Part shown: one piece after another, positions 8,572 to 16,359 of the stretch | Layout of the letters: every line of letters starts with the position of its first letter | Position numbering within the stretch: the first letter of the stretch is position 1 | From: an uncultured Pelagibacteraceae bacterium | GTDB taxonomy: Bacteria > Pseudomonadota > Alphaproteobacteria > Pelagibacterales > Pelagibacteraceae | Length of the DNA: 64,000 bases | Assembly (NCBI GenBank): GCA_902525625.1 | Contig: CABZHM010000002.1 | Coordinates: forward strand, 1-64,000 | Direction: 5' to 3' | The notes under the pieces: model-generated | What the model saw: the letters and a program-made list of their open reading frames with translations, nothing else | The model's database searches: none | What the model was told of the DNA's origin: nothing | Made by a program: the position numbers and the translations under genes

Positions 8572-9315
8572 ATGAAAATTGAAGAAAAAATTAAAAATAA
8601 ATATTTATATTCGAAAAAAACTAACATTTTTAAATTTTTTTATTTTCATTTCCAGTTTTTAAAGGCCAAATTTAAACCAAGGCTAGCTTATTCGCACTGG
8701 GGAGTGGATCTAATAATAACAAAATTATTAAATTCAAAAAATAAAGGAATATATATTGATGTAGGTTGTCACCATCCATTTCTAAATAACCACTCCTATT
8801 TATTATACAAATCAGGTTGGGAGGGTATAAATATCGACATAGATTATAACTCTATTGATATGTTTAATTTTTTTAGAAAAAGTGATGTTAATATACAAAC
8901 TGCTGTAACAGATCATAAAGGTGAGGTTGATTTATTTTTTTATCATAATAGAGCAGCAAAAAATACAATTTCAAAAGAATTTGGTTCAGATGCAAAAGAA
9001 AAAAAAAAAATAAATTCAGATACTTTAAATAATATTATTGAAAATAGTAAATTTAAAAATTCAAAAATTGATTTTGTTTCTATTGATGTAGAAGGAAATG
9101 AAATGAATGTGCTTAACGGTTTTAATTTAAAAAAATATAAACCTAAACTTATTTTATTAGAGTTTATACTACCAAATAAAAAAGAATTTTATGAAAAAGA
9201 TATCAATGAAATTACTAACTCAGAGGTATATAAATTTTTGATTAAAAATGAATATAAATTAATTAATTGGAATCATGATGATTTGCTCTTTATGAGTCTG
9301 GATTATAGTAAATAA
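8572..9315 (+). CDS. FkbM family SAM-dependent methyltransferase (first copy)
   Basis: The 247-residue protein has the FkbM layout. Motif I is GIYIDVGCHHPFLNNHS near residue 59, an acidic GINIDID strand follows, and KIDFVSIDVEGNEMNVLNGF lies near 168. FkbM enzymes are O-methyltransferases, often in polysaccharide clusters where they methylate sugar hydroxyls. It lies between two glycosyltransferase genes and its stop overlaps the next start by one base. It differs clearly from the second FkbM gene at 10267, so this is not a recent tandem duplication. Confidence 0.88.
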   Translation: MKIEEKIKNKYLYSKKTNIFKFFYFHFQFLKAKFKPRLAYSHWGVDLIITKLLNSKNKGIYIDVGCHHPFLNNHSYLLYKSGWEGINIDIDYNSIDMFNFFRKSDVNIQTAVTDHKGEVDLFFYHNRAAKNTISKEFGSDAKEKKKINSDTLNNIIENSKFKNSKIDFVSIDVEGNEMNVLNGFNLKKYKPKLILLEFILPNKKEFYEKDINEITNSEVYKFLIKNEYKLINWNHDDLLFMSLDYSK

Positions 9316-10262
9316 TGTCTAGCACATTAATTTATTACAATAGTAAAGAAAATTTAAAAAAAAAAAATCTTGGTGGTATAGAGACACTAAATTTAAACTT
9401 ATTTAAAAAGTTAAAAAAAAGTAAAATTAATTGCCAAATAAGTAATAAAATTACAAAGAAAATATCAAAAAAAAAATGGAAGAATATTATTAGTTCAAAT
9501 GATGCGAGAATTTTCAATAAAATAAGTTCCGAAAATAATTATTTATGGTTACATAATAAATTACAAATAGAGAAAGCATTCAGAAAAAGACAATTTTTTT
9601 CAATTTTTAAAAATAAAATTAACGCTATTTATAATAGTAAGTACTTATATAATAATACTTCAAAACTATACTATTTTAAAAAAAATTTCATAATTCCAAA
9701 TTTTTTAAGTAAAGAATTTGAAAATGTATCAGTTAATTATAATAGAAAACCTTTTTTTGTATGGTCTGTTCAAAGAAATAAAGGATTAGATAAAATAATT
9801 GATATATGGATAAATGATATATATTCAAAAAATAAAAAATTTAAGTTATTCATTTTTGGAATTAGTAAAAGTAATTTAGAAAGATATGACCTTAAAAATT
9901 TATCAAATTATAATGTTTATTATAAGGGCAGGGTAAATAAACAAACTTTAATAGGTTTTTATAGAAAATCTTTAGCCATGATTTGTTTAGGTTATGATGA
10001 GACTTTTTGTTTAAATGCGATAGAATCATTTGCCTGTGGATTGCCCATTATAACATTTGGACATACTGCTGTAGCCGAGATTTCTAACAAAAAAAATAGT
10101 TTTAAATTGTTTAATTATAATGATATCTCCAAATGTATAATACAAATTGCAAATATGAATTTGAGATCTAGGAAAAAGTTAATTAATAACTGTATTAAAT
10201 TTTCTCAAAGTTATCATTTAGATTTAATAATTAATAAATGGCTAAAATTAATAAGTAAATAA
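9315..10262 (+). CDS. GT4-like glycosyltransferase
   Basis: The 315-residue protein has a GT-B layout: LGGIETLNLNLFKKL near the N-terminus, FVWSVQRNKGLDKIIDIW opening the donor domain, and a donor site CLGYDETFCLNAIESFACGL followed by PIITFGHTAVAEI. The Glu pair in DETFCLNAIE corresponds to the EX7E motif of the GT4 family. It is shorter than typical GT4 enzymes (about 350-400), with a trimmed N-terminal domain. It is probably cytoplasmic and acts on the same glycan as its neighbours. Base composition is very AT-rich with long lysine/asparagine runs. Confidence 0.83.
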   Translation: MSSTLIYYNSKENLKKKNLGGIETLNLNLFKKLKKSKINCQISNKITKKISKKKWKNIISSNDARIFNKISSENNYLWLHNKLQIEKAFRKRQFFSIFKNKINAIYNSKYLYNNTSKLYYFKKNFIIPNFLSKEFENVSVNYNRKPFFVWSVQRNKGLDKIIDIWINDIYSKNKKFKLFIFGISKSNLERYDLKNLSNYNVYYKGRVNKQTLIGFYRKSLAMICLGYDETFCLNAIESFACGLPIITFGHTAVAEISNKKNSFKLFNYNDISKCIIQIANMNLRSRKKLINNCIKFSQSYHLDLIINKWLKLISK

Positions 10263-10266
10263 CTTT

Positions 10267-11016
10267 ATGTTTCATAAATTATTATCAAAATTTATTATTT
10301 TTTTAAAAAAGTCATTGCCAGTTTCATTTAAAATAAATCATAAATATCAAAATCGTAACCAAGTGACTAATTTAGATATAATTATCACCTCTTTAAAGAA
10401 TAAAAATTTTAACCCAGATTATATAGTAGATGTTGGATGTTTTAGGGGGATTTGGACAAAAAAAATATTAAAATTCTTTCCAAAATCAAAATATATTTTG
10501 TTTGATGCAGATGAAAAAAATATCGAATATTTAGAAAAGATTAAATCTAATAATAGAAATGTAGATTATAAAATCAAATTACTTTCTGATGATGAAAAAG
10601 ATTATGATTTCTTTTCGATGGCCTCAGGTTCATCAATTTTTGAGGAACAGACAAATTATTCTAGAGAAATAAAGAAAATAAAATCATTTCTTCTATGTAA
10701 TGAACTTCCTAATGAAATAAGAAATACTAGATCGAATTTAATTAAACTTGATGTTCAAGGCGCAGAATTAAAAATTATAACTGGCCTTAAGGAATTAATT
10801 AATAATTTTGAAGTTATTATTCTTGAAGTTTCCCTTCATAAATATAACAAAGGTTCCCCCTTGTTTTATGAGGTTATTTCTTACATGCAAAATAAAAAAT
10901 ATATTTTATATGATATTTATGATTTAAAAAGATTGGGGGATCGAGATTCCTATTTATTACAATTTGATTGTGTTTTTTTAAGAGCAGATTCTATTCTTTT
11001 AAAAGTTAAATTTTGA
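10267..11016 (+). CDS. FkbM family SAM-dependent methyltransferase (second copy)
   Basis: The 249-residue protein carries DYIVDVGCFRGIWTKKIL near residue 55, the SAM-binding strand and glycine loop, then YILFDADEKN and LIKLDVQGAELKIITGL near 158. The N-terminus (about residues 1-24) is hydrophobic and basic and may touch the membrane. It is probably a sugar O-methyltransferase. It is the last gene of the rightward glycan cluster, and the recombinase gene runs toward it from the other side. Confidence 0.87.
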   Translation: MFHKLLSKFIIFLKKSLPVSFKINHKYQNRNQVTNLDIIITSLKNKNFNPDYIVDVGCFRGIWTKKILKFFPKSKYILFDADEKNIEYLEKIKSNNRNVDYKIKLLSDDEKDYDFFSMASGSSIFEEQTNYSREIKKIKSFLLCNELPNEIRNTRSNLIKLDVQGAELKIITGLKELINNFEVIILEVSLHKYNKGSPLFYEVISYMQNKKYILYDIYDLKRLGDRDSYLLQFDCVFLRADSILLKVKF

Positions 11017-11037
11017 ATTTCATTATTTATTTTAAAA

Positions 11038-11991
11038 TCATAATTTTACTTTATTAAGTGCATTATTTTTGAAAATATTTGCTTCTCTTATATATCTTCT
11101 AACCATCTGAGTTGTTTTGTGACCAGTCATTGCCATTATACTACGTTCATCAGCACCAGAATCTGCAGCGACAGTTGCAAAACCAGATCTTAAACTATGA
11201 CCCGCAAAATTTTTATTTTCTATACCCGCTAAATTCAAATATTCTTTCATTAATAAAACTACTGATTGATCAGTTAGTCTTTTGTCAGTTAATGATGAAC
11301 CTTTTGAAAATCTTCTAAAAATTGGTCCAGATTTAATTTTAGAAATTTCTAACCATTTTTTAAGATTAACAATTGGACAATAATTGTCATTAGTGAAGTA
11401 AGGCAGTCCTTTAATCATCCCTTCTCCAAATTGATCAGTTTTTGATCTTTTAATAGTGATTTTGAGTCCTTCAGGTACAAATTCTAAATCTTCATGATCA
11501 ATTGAAATTAGCTCAGTTCGTCTAAAACCACCACCAAAGCCTACTAAGATAATTGTCTTGTCTCTATACTTCTTTATGTCTTCAATTTTTTGTTCATCTA
11601 TTACATTAATTATTGATTTTAAATGATTGATTAATAGAGGTTTTTTACCTTTCTGAATGCTTCCTTTTTTCCTTTTTATTCCCATTAAATTTTCAACAAT
11701 AATTGGGTGTTTTGTATCTAAATAATGTCCCTTAAGTTTATGCACCATGCTTATGGACACTAATCTTCTCCTTAACGTACTGATTTTTGAATTTTTAGAA
11801 AGATGGGTTAGGTATAAAGAGACTATTTTTGGTTCTGATGGTAAGGAATTTAAACCATGTTTAGCACAAAAAGCTCCAAAATCTTTAAAGTCAGACTTGT
11901 ATGCTCTTAAAGTGTTATCTGCTTTAGAGCTTTTGAGGTTATTAAGTGTTGCCTCGTGAAGGGATTTTAGGTCTGTCGTTAGTTCATTCAT
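11038..11991 (-). CDS. Tyrosine recombinase / site-specific integrase
   Basis: The 317-residue protein has an N-terminal core-binding domain (about residues 20-110) and a catalytic domain with all expected residues: Arg in GGGFRRTELISIDHEDL, Lys in ITIKRSKTDQ, HSLRSGFATVAADSG for HxxR, the second His in MTGHKTTQMV, and Tyr in RRYIREAN. It is longer than a minimal XerC and probably not one of the cellular Xer pair. It flanks the glycan islet. No obvious att repeat of tRNA-Glu was found nearby, so it may be resident rather than tied to a recent insertion. Confidence 0.9.
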   Translation of the reverse strand: MNELTTDLKSLHEATLNNLKSSKADNTLRAYKSDFKDFGAFCAKHGLNSLPSEPKIVSLYLTHLSKNSKISTLRRRLVSISMVHKLKGHYLDTKHPIIVENLMGIKRKKGSIQKGKKPLLINHLKSIINVIDEQKIEDIKKYRDKTIILVGFGGGFRRTELISIDHEDLEFVPEGLKITIKRSKTDQFGEGMIKGLPYFTNDNYCPIVNLKKWLEISKIKSGPIFRRFSKGSSLTDKRLTDQSVVLLMKEYLNLAGIENKNFAGHSLRSGFATVAADSGADERSIMAMTGHKTTQMVRRYIREANIFKNNALNKVKL

Positions 11992-12072
11992 ATAATTACT
12001 ATTGATAACAATTAATTATCATTAGTAATATATCAAGTGATTTTTAATGTCAATAGTTTAAATTACAAATAT

Positions 12073-12246
12073 ATGGGTTCAATTGATGGAGAAATTCCTG
12101 CGGTATGGTTTTTAATAAGTTCAATTGGATTTATTATTTTAAGTGTTATTCAGTATAAAAATACTGGTAAAAGTATAAATACAATATTTCTATCAAGTAT
12201 GGCGATTATATTTTTTGCCAGTTACCTAATATTGCTTACAAAATAG
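12073..12246 (+). CDS. Small hypothetical membrane protein
   Basis: The ORF track begins at a GTG (12037), but the ATG at 12073 gives a more natural 57-residue protein starting MGSIDGEIPAVW. Two hydrophobic segments (about residues 9-24 and 36-55) are separated by a short polar loop containing QYKNTGKSIN, so a two-helix inner-membrane protein is likely. I do not recognise the family. It is divergent from the recombinase and lies upstream of the structured RNA. With so short a frame in AT-rich DNA the call is moderate. Confidence 0.5.
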   Translation: MGSIDGEIPAVWFLISSIGFIILSVIQYKNTGKSINTIFLSSMAIIFFASYLILLTK

Positions 12247-12340
12247 AAGTTATCCCCGAAATTCACAGAAAAATCATTTAATTATGAAAAACAACTAATT
12301 AGTGATAACAATTTAAATTTCAGTATGGTAAGTTATTTTT

Positions 12341-12529
12341 AACTTAAGAGGCAACTCTTAACTGGCCAGCCAGAGAAAGGCCGAGAGGTTTAAGTCTGGA
12401 GGGCAGAAAACCCTGTAAAGCAGCGCTAAACATACAGGGTGGTCGGTTCGGCGGTAGCGCATAAAACGACGAGCCATAAAATTCTGATCTTTGCACTGTA
12501 AAAAGTGTAAAGAATCAGGGTTTTTTTTT
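12341..12529 (+). ncRNA. Unassigned structured RNA, possible leader or stand-alone ncRNA
   Basis: About 130 bases here are clearly richer in G+C than the surrounding DNA, as structured RNA genes tend to be in AT-rich genomes. Possible helices are CTCT/AGAG (12355/12384) enclosing GGCC/GGCC, ACCCTGT/ACAGGGT (12410/12434), and GTCG/CGAC (12442/12467). The loop GCGCT (12423-12427) can pair with AGCGC (12456-12460), giving a possible pseudoknot. A competing AGGG/CCCT helix (12400/12411) overlaps the second stem. The element ends in an intrinsic terminator. I could not match it to tmRNA, RNase P, SRP or a riboswitch class I know. The 5' end is a guess. Confidence 0.6.
12484..12529 (+). terminator. 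Strong intrinsic terminator ending at the ogt start codon
   Basis: The arms CTGAT-CTTTGCACT and AGTGTAAAG-A-ATCAG pair almost perfectly around the loop GTAAAA, with one G-T pair and one bulged A. Nine T residues follow (12521-12529) and then the ogt ATG. It would end the structured RNA, or act as an attenuator for ogt. Confidence 0.85.
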
Positions 12530-12808
12530 ATGAAATCCTTACTTGGAACAAAATTTCAGATAAAAGTTTGGAAATATCTTATTTCTATCCCTAAAGGAAG
12601 CATAAGAACATATAAACAAGTTGCAATCGCCATTAAATGCCCCAAAGCAGCCCGCGCAGTAGCAAATGCTTGTGCTAAAAACCCACATGCTCCAAAAATA
12701 CCCTGTCATAGAGTGATTAGGTCTGATGGAGCTCTTGGAGGTTATTCTGGGAGAGGTGGAATTAGGCAAAAGCTCAAATTACTTAGATCTGAAAAAGTAT
12801 CAATTTAG
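12530..12808 (+). CDS. ogt: MGMT-family methylated-DNA--cysteine methyltransferase, single domain
   Basis: The track extends the frame back to a TTG at 12491 through the terminator hairpin. The ATG at 12530 gives a 92-residue protein starting MKSLLGTKFQIKVW. It holds only the C-terminal Ada/Ogt DNA-binding and active-site domain: YKQVAIAIKCPKAARAVANA, then the methyl-acceptor motif IPCHRVIRSDGALGGYSG. The Cys is present, so this is not a Cys-less alkyltransferase-like (ATL) protein. Known relatives repair O6-methylguanine by suicide transfer. The usual N-terminal domain is missing. The only Shine-Dalgarno-like bases are AGGG at the foot of the terminator. Confidence 0.88.
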   Translation: MKSLLGTKFQIKVWKYLISIPKGSIRTYKQVAIAIKCPKAARAVANACAKNPHAPKIPCHRVIRSDGALGGYSGRGGIRQKLKLLRSEKVSI

Positions 12809-13273
12809 AAATATTTTAACCTTTTTTAAGTTAAAAAAGTAATTAAAATCAACCTTTTTTTACTCTTTTAGGTGATTTCTTCCAAAATAACATATTCACC
12901 CTTTAGTTGTACCATATACTAGCCTATACTTAAAATAGACCCCTCTACGGGCGTTTAAATGGTATATTCAATAAGTGCATCGCTCTACTATTCAACTAGA
13001 TCAATGCTTTTAGACTGTACTAATTTTAGGGAATTTTCATTACCTCAATCTGAAAAAAATCGCTATTTTAAACAACTATTTGATATTTTTCATAATTTGC
13101 TTAAAATCCCCACTCTTGCTCAGCATATGAAGTAAATTTTTGAATTAAATTATCCAAAGTATTCAAAAAATTATATTATTTATATTATTAATAAAATACA
13201 ATAAATACAATGGTTTACTATTAATACTTAATTAAATACTTTAGATAATAGTAAATAAATTATACCTATTATT
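12809..13273. other. 465-base gene-free region with small inverted repeats
   Basis: No convincing reading frame was found on either strand. Just after ogt, CTTTTTTAA-G-TTAAAAAAG (12821-12839) is an AT-only inverted repeat that could be a weak terminator. Further on are GGTGA/TCACC, and TACCAT/ATGGTA arms flanking a GC-richer patch CCCCTCTACGGGCG near 12940. The rest is plain AT-rich sequence leading to the convergent end of the DMT transporter. It could be a decayed gene or insertion scar. Confidence 0.5.
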
Positions 13274-14119
13274 TTACTTTTTTACTAAGTTCTCTCTTCT
13301 TGAGATGTAGATACCACTTAATACAATAATAGATAAACCTAAGAAAGTCCAATTATCGGGGAAATCACTAAAGAAGTAATAGCCTATAATTATGTTTGTA
13401 ATAATTTCAAAGTAACTAAATGGAGCTAATTTAGAAGCATCAGCGTATTTAAGAGACAATATAAGAAAAAAATGGCCTAAACATGCAAAAATACCTATCC
13501 CAGCCATGATAGACCACTGATTAAAATTAGGTTTAACCCAAACAAATGGCATCACAAAAGATATGATTATGGCCCCTACTACACCAGTTAATAATAAAGT
13601 TAATAAAGGATTGTCTGACGTGCTCAATTTACGAGTAATAATTAAATAAAACCCATACATTACACCTGTTCCAAGCGCAGCAATACTTGCTAAATTTATT
13701 TCAACATAACCAGGCCTTATAACTACTAATGAACCTATAAACCCAATAATAACTGCAGACCATCTCCTAAATCCAACTCTCTCACCTAAAAAAATTGGAG
13801 AAAAAGCAGTCACAATTAAAGGAGCAACAAAAGCCAAAGTTAGTGCTTTAGCTAAAGAAATTATAGAAATTGCGTAAAAGAAACAAATATTAGCTGTTAA
13901 AAGAATTATCCCTCTTATAATTTGTAATTTTGGTTTATCAGTCCACACAAGATTATTTCTAAAAAATAAGAACATAATTGGAAAAGTAAATGCAACGGTA
14001 AAAAAATATCTTGCCCAAGTTATTTGTAAGACTGGAAGATCAGCACTTAGATATTTTGCAAATCCATCCATTATTGGAAGCATTACCCAGGCCAATAGAT
14101 TAAAAGTTATAGCCTTCAT
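13274..14119 (-). CDS. DMT superfamily (EamA) transporter
   Basis: The 281-residue protein is almost wholly hydrophobic and has two EamA repeats of about five helices each. The first runs from the N-terminal MKAITFNLLAWVMLPIMDGF to about residue 135, with FFYAISIISLAKALTLAFVA near its end. The second has YGFYLIITRKLS and a late KYADASKLAPFSYFEI, the position-specific signature of the fold. Members export or import metabolites such as amino acids or nucleosides, and substrate cannot be predicted. A second metabolite carrier lies immediately upstream on the same strand, separated by 18 bases. Confidence 0.9.
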   Translation of the reverse strand: MKAITFNLLAWVMLPIMDGFAKYLSADLPVLQITWARYFFTVAFTFPIMFLFFRNNLVWTDKPKLQIIRGIILLTANICFFYAISIISLAKALTLAFVAPLIVTAFSPIFLGERVGFRRWSAVIIGFIGSLVVIRPGYVEINLASIAALGTGVMYGFYLIITRKLSTSDNPLLTLLLTGVVGAIIISFVMPFVWVKPNFNQWSIMAGIGIFACLGHFFLILSLKYADASKLAPFSYFEIITNIIIGYYFFSDFPDNWTFLGLSIIVLSGIYISRRENLVKK

Positions 14120-14137
14120 CTACTAAGAAGATATATA

Positions 14138-15040
14138 TTAATTAAAGTATTTTAAAGCAAAGAATACTACTATTGGAACGGTTATAAATGACATCAATGT
14201 CGAAACAACAATAGTACTAGCGACACTATCGATAATCTTTTTAGGAGAATATATAGAAGCAACAAGATAATTTAGAACTGCACTTGGCATAGAACATTGA
14301 ATTAATAAAACTCCCGCTGCAAATCCCTCTAGATTAAAATATAAAATCAAAAAGTATCCAATTATAGGACCAATAATTACTCGTCCTATAGAGGAAAATA
14401 TTGCTTTATTAAGTGAAAAGACCTTCAGTCTTGTTAGAGCAATTCCTAAAGACATTAAAATCAAAAATATTGTAGCATACATTAATAGAAAGGTAGTATT
14501 TTCAACAAACCCCGGAAGTTCTAAATCATAATAAAGCAAAAAAACAGAAATTATTATTGCGTAAAATGGAGGGCTTTTAAGTATAACGTGTAAACTAAAT
14601 TTTCTATCAGCAAGAAATACACCTAGGGTAAAGTGGCATAAGATAATCAGAGCAGATATTGCAGCTGAAACTCCAAGTCCTTGTGAACCATAGGCAAATA
14701 AACATATGGGTAAACCCATATTTCCAGTGTTTGGCATTGTTAGTGGGGGTAATTCTCTTATAATATCTTTAGTATTTAGAAGATATAGTATTATTATTCC
14801 AGTAATCATAAAACCGACAATAGCTAGTGCGTAATACCAAAAAAAATTTAAAAAAATATTAAAAGAAATATTCACTGGATTTAAAGCATAAATAATCATT
14901 GCTGGGGTTCCAACGTTAGCAGCAAAATTAGTAATAAAAGTTGTATCTATTTTAGGATTTTTTTTACCTAAGTAATATCCAATACCAACTACAGAGAAAA
15001 CAGGGAATAAAACCTCGAAAAGTTTTATGTAAATATCCAT
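14138..15040 (-). CDS. AEC family transporter (auxin efflux carrier type)
   Basis: The 300-residue membrane protein has about ten hydrophobic segments in two halves. The first half has VFSVVGIGYYLGKKN, NVGTPAMIIYAL and TMPNTGNMGLPICLFAYGSQ, typical of bacterial AEC carriers such as malonate and dicarboxylate transporters. The second half ends QCSMPSAVLNYLVASIY. It shares one base with the end of hom (15040), so it is probably transcribed with hom. The substrate is unknown. Confidence 0.9.
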   Translation of the reverse strand: MDIYIKLFEVLFPVFSVVGIGYYLGKKNPKIDTTFITNFAANVGTPAMIIYALNPVNISFNIFLNFFWYYALAIVGFMITGIIILYLLNTKDIIRELPPLTMPNTGNMGLPICLFAYGSQGLGVSAAISALIILCHFTLGVFLADRKFSLHVILKSPPFYAIIISVFLLYYDLELPGFVENTTFLLMYATIFLILMSLGIALTRLKVFSLNKAIFSSIGRVIIGPIIGYFLILYFNLEGFAAGVLLIQCSMPSAVLNYLVASIYSPKKIIDSVASTIVVSTLMSFITVPIVVFFALKYFN

Positions 15041-16332
15041 TAATTATATAATCTTATTAATGTTGGAGATTTAAGAATATTCTTATTTTTTCCAAAAATA
15101 GATAAGCAATTGCTAGCATTTTTCTCATAAGTTTTATGGGTAATGATGACTATTGTCGCCCTCTTGTTTTTTTTATCTGGTGTTTGAATTATTCTTTTTA
15201 CAGAAATTTTATATTTAGCTAATCTGTTTGTTATAAGAGAAAGAACACCCTGTTTGTCGTTAACTTCAAATCTAAGATATAAAGAATTAGTATAATTATC
15301 ATTGTTAAATGATTTGAGAGATTTTCTTTTTTTTGAGGATAAACCAAAAGGATATTTAATATTTCCTCTCAAAATTGATAGCAAATCAGACAATAAAGAA
15401 GATGAGGTTGGTCCCGGACCAGCACCCTCGCCTTGTAAAACACTCTCACCTATTGGTTTGCCCTCTATAATAACTGCATTCATAACGCCATTAACATTAC
15501 CAATATACGTGTTCTTACCAACTAAACATGGATGCACAGTTTCAAATAATCTATTTTTAATTATTTGAGAAATACCAAGAAGTTTAACTCTTAATCCTAA
15601 TTGACTAGCAATTTTAATATCCTTTAAATCGATATTTTCAATACCTTGCATTATGCAATTATGTTTAGAAATTTGTGTATTAAAGGAAAGTGCAGATAAG
15701 ATTCTCACTTTTGCAAACGCATCAAATCCATTTAAATCAAGTTTTGGATTGCCCGGCTCAGCATAACCAAGTTGTTGAGCTTTTTGTAAAACTTTTTTAA
15801 AATTTTCGTTACTACTTTCCATTTCAGATAAAATATAATTTGTTGTTCCATTTAAAATTCCATAAACTTTATTAATTTTATTTGTAGCCAAACCTTCTTT
15901 AATTGTTCTTAAAATAGGAATCCCTCCTGCAACAGAGGCTTCAAATTCTAAATTTACTTTATTTATTTCAGCAAGTTCTGCTAAACTATCACCATGTTTA
16001 GCTATTAGAGCTTTGTTAGGTGTTATAACGTGTATTTTATTTTTAAGAGCAGTTTCGACTATTTTTTTTGATATACCATCAGACAATCCTATACACTCAA
16101 ATAGTATATCTATTTTTTTGTCTTTAAAAATTTGAAGTGGTTTTTTAAAGAAAATATTTTTTTGAATTTGAAATTTTCGTTTTTTATTCTTATTTTTTGC
16201 TGAAATAGCAGTAATAATAATTTTTTTTCCAGTTTTTCTCTCAATTTCTTTTTTTTTTGATCTAAGCTCGTTGTAAAGATAAATACCTATTTGTCCTAAG
16301 CCTATGATTGCAATATTTACTGAATTTTTCAT
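15040..16332 (-). CDS. hom: Homoserine dehydrogenase
   Basis: The 430-residue protein begins with the NAD(P)-binding loop IAIIGLGQIGIYLYNEL. The catalytic domain has FEASVAGGIPILRTIKEGL, YGILNGTTNYIL and LDLNGFDAFAKVRILSALSF, and an ACT domain begins near residue 350 with LRFEVNDKQGVLSLITNRLA. It reduces aspartate semialdehyde to homoserine, the branch toward threonine and methionine. The ACT domain suggests feedback control. It fits with metY nearby, which uses a homoserine ester. The initiator ATG lies 27 bases downstream of the argC stop. Confidence 0.96.
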   Translation of the reverse strand: MKNSVNIAIIGLGQIGIYLYNELRSKKKEIERKTGKKIIITAISAKNKNKKRKFQIQKNIFFKKPLQIFKDKKIDILFECIGLSDGISKKIVETALKNKIHVITPNKALIAKHGDSLAELAEINKVNLEFEASVAGGIPILRTIKEGLATNKINKVYGILNGTTNYILSEMESSNENFKKVLQKAQQLGYAEPGNPKLDLNGFDAFAKVRILSALSFNTQISKHNCIMQGIENIDLKDIKIASQLGLRVKLLGISQIIKNRLFETVHPCLVGKNTYIGNVNGVMNAVIIEGKPIGESVLQGEGAGPGPTSSSLLSDLLSILRGNIKYPFGLSSKKRKSLKSFNNDNYTNSLYLRFEVNDKQGVLSLITNRLAKYKISVKRIIQTPDKKNKRATIVIITHKTYEKNASNCLSIFGKNKNILKSPTLIRLYN

Positions 16333-16359
16333 TGTGTTAAATCAGGATATTTACTTTTT

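Noticed and set aside
10267-11016. Tandem duplication of the FkbM genes
   Set aside because: The two proteins share motifs only, with different N-termini and spacing, so they are old or independent copies.
12341-12529. tmRNA, RNase P, SRP RNA or FMN riboswitch
   Set aside because: A segment AAGTCTGGAGGGCAG faintly resembles part of an FMN riboswitch, but the order of conserved blocks is wrong. No tag-reading frame, T arm, RNase P CR motifs or SRP tetraloop core were found.
6128-12529. Duplicated tRNA-Glu 3' end as an attachment site
   Set aside because: No second copy of the GGGGTTCGATTCCCC segment was found near the recombinase or further right.
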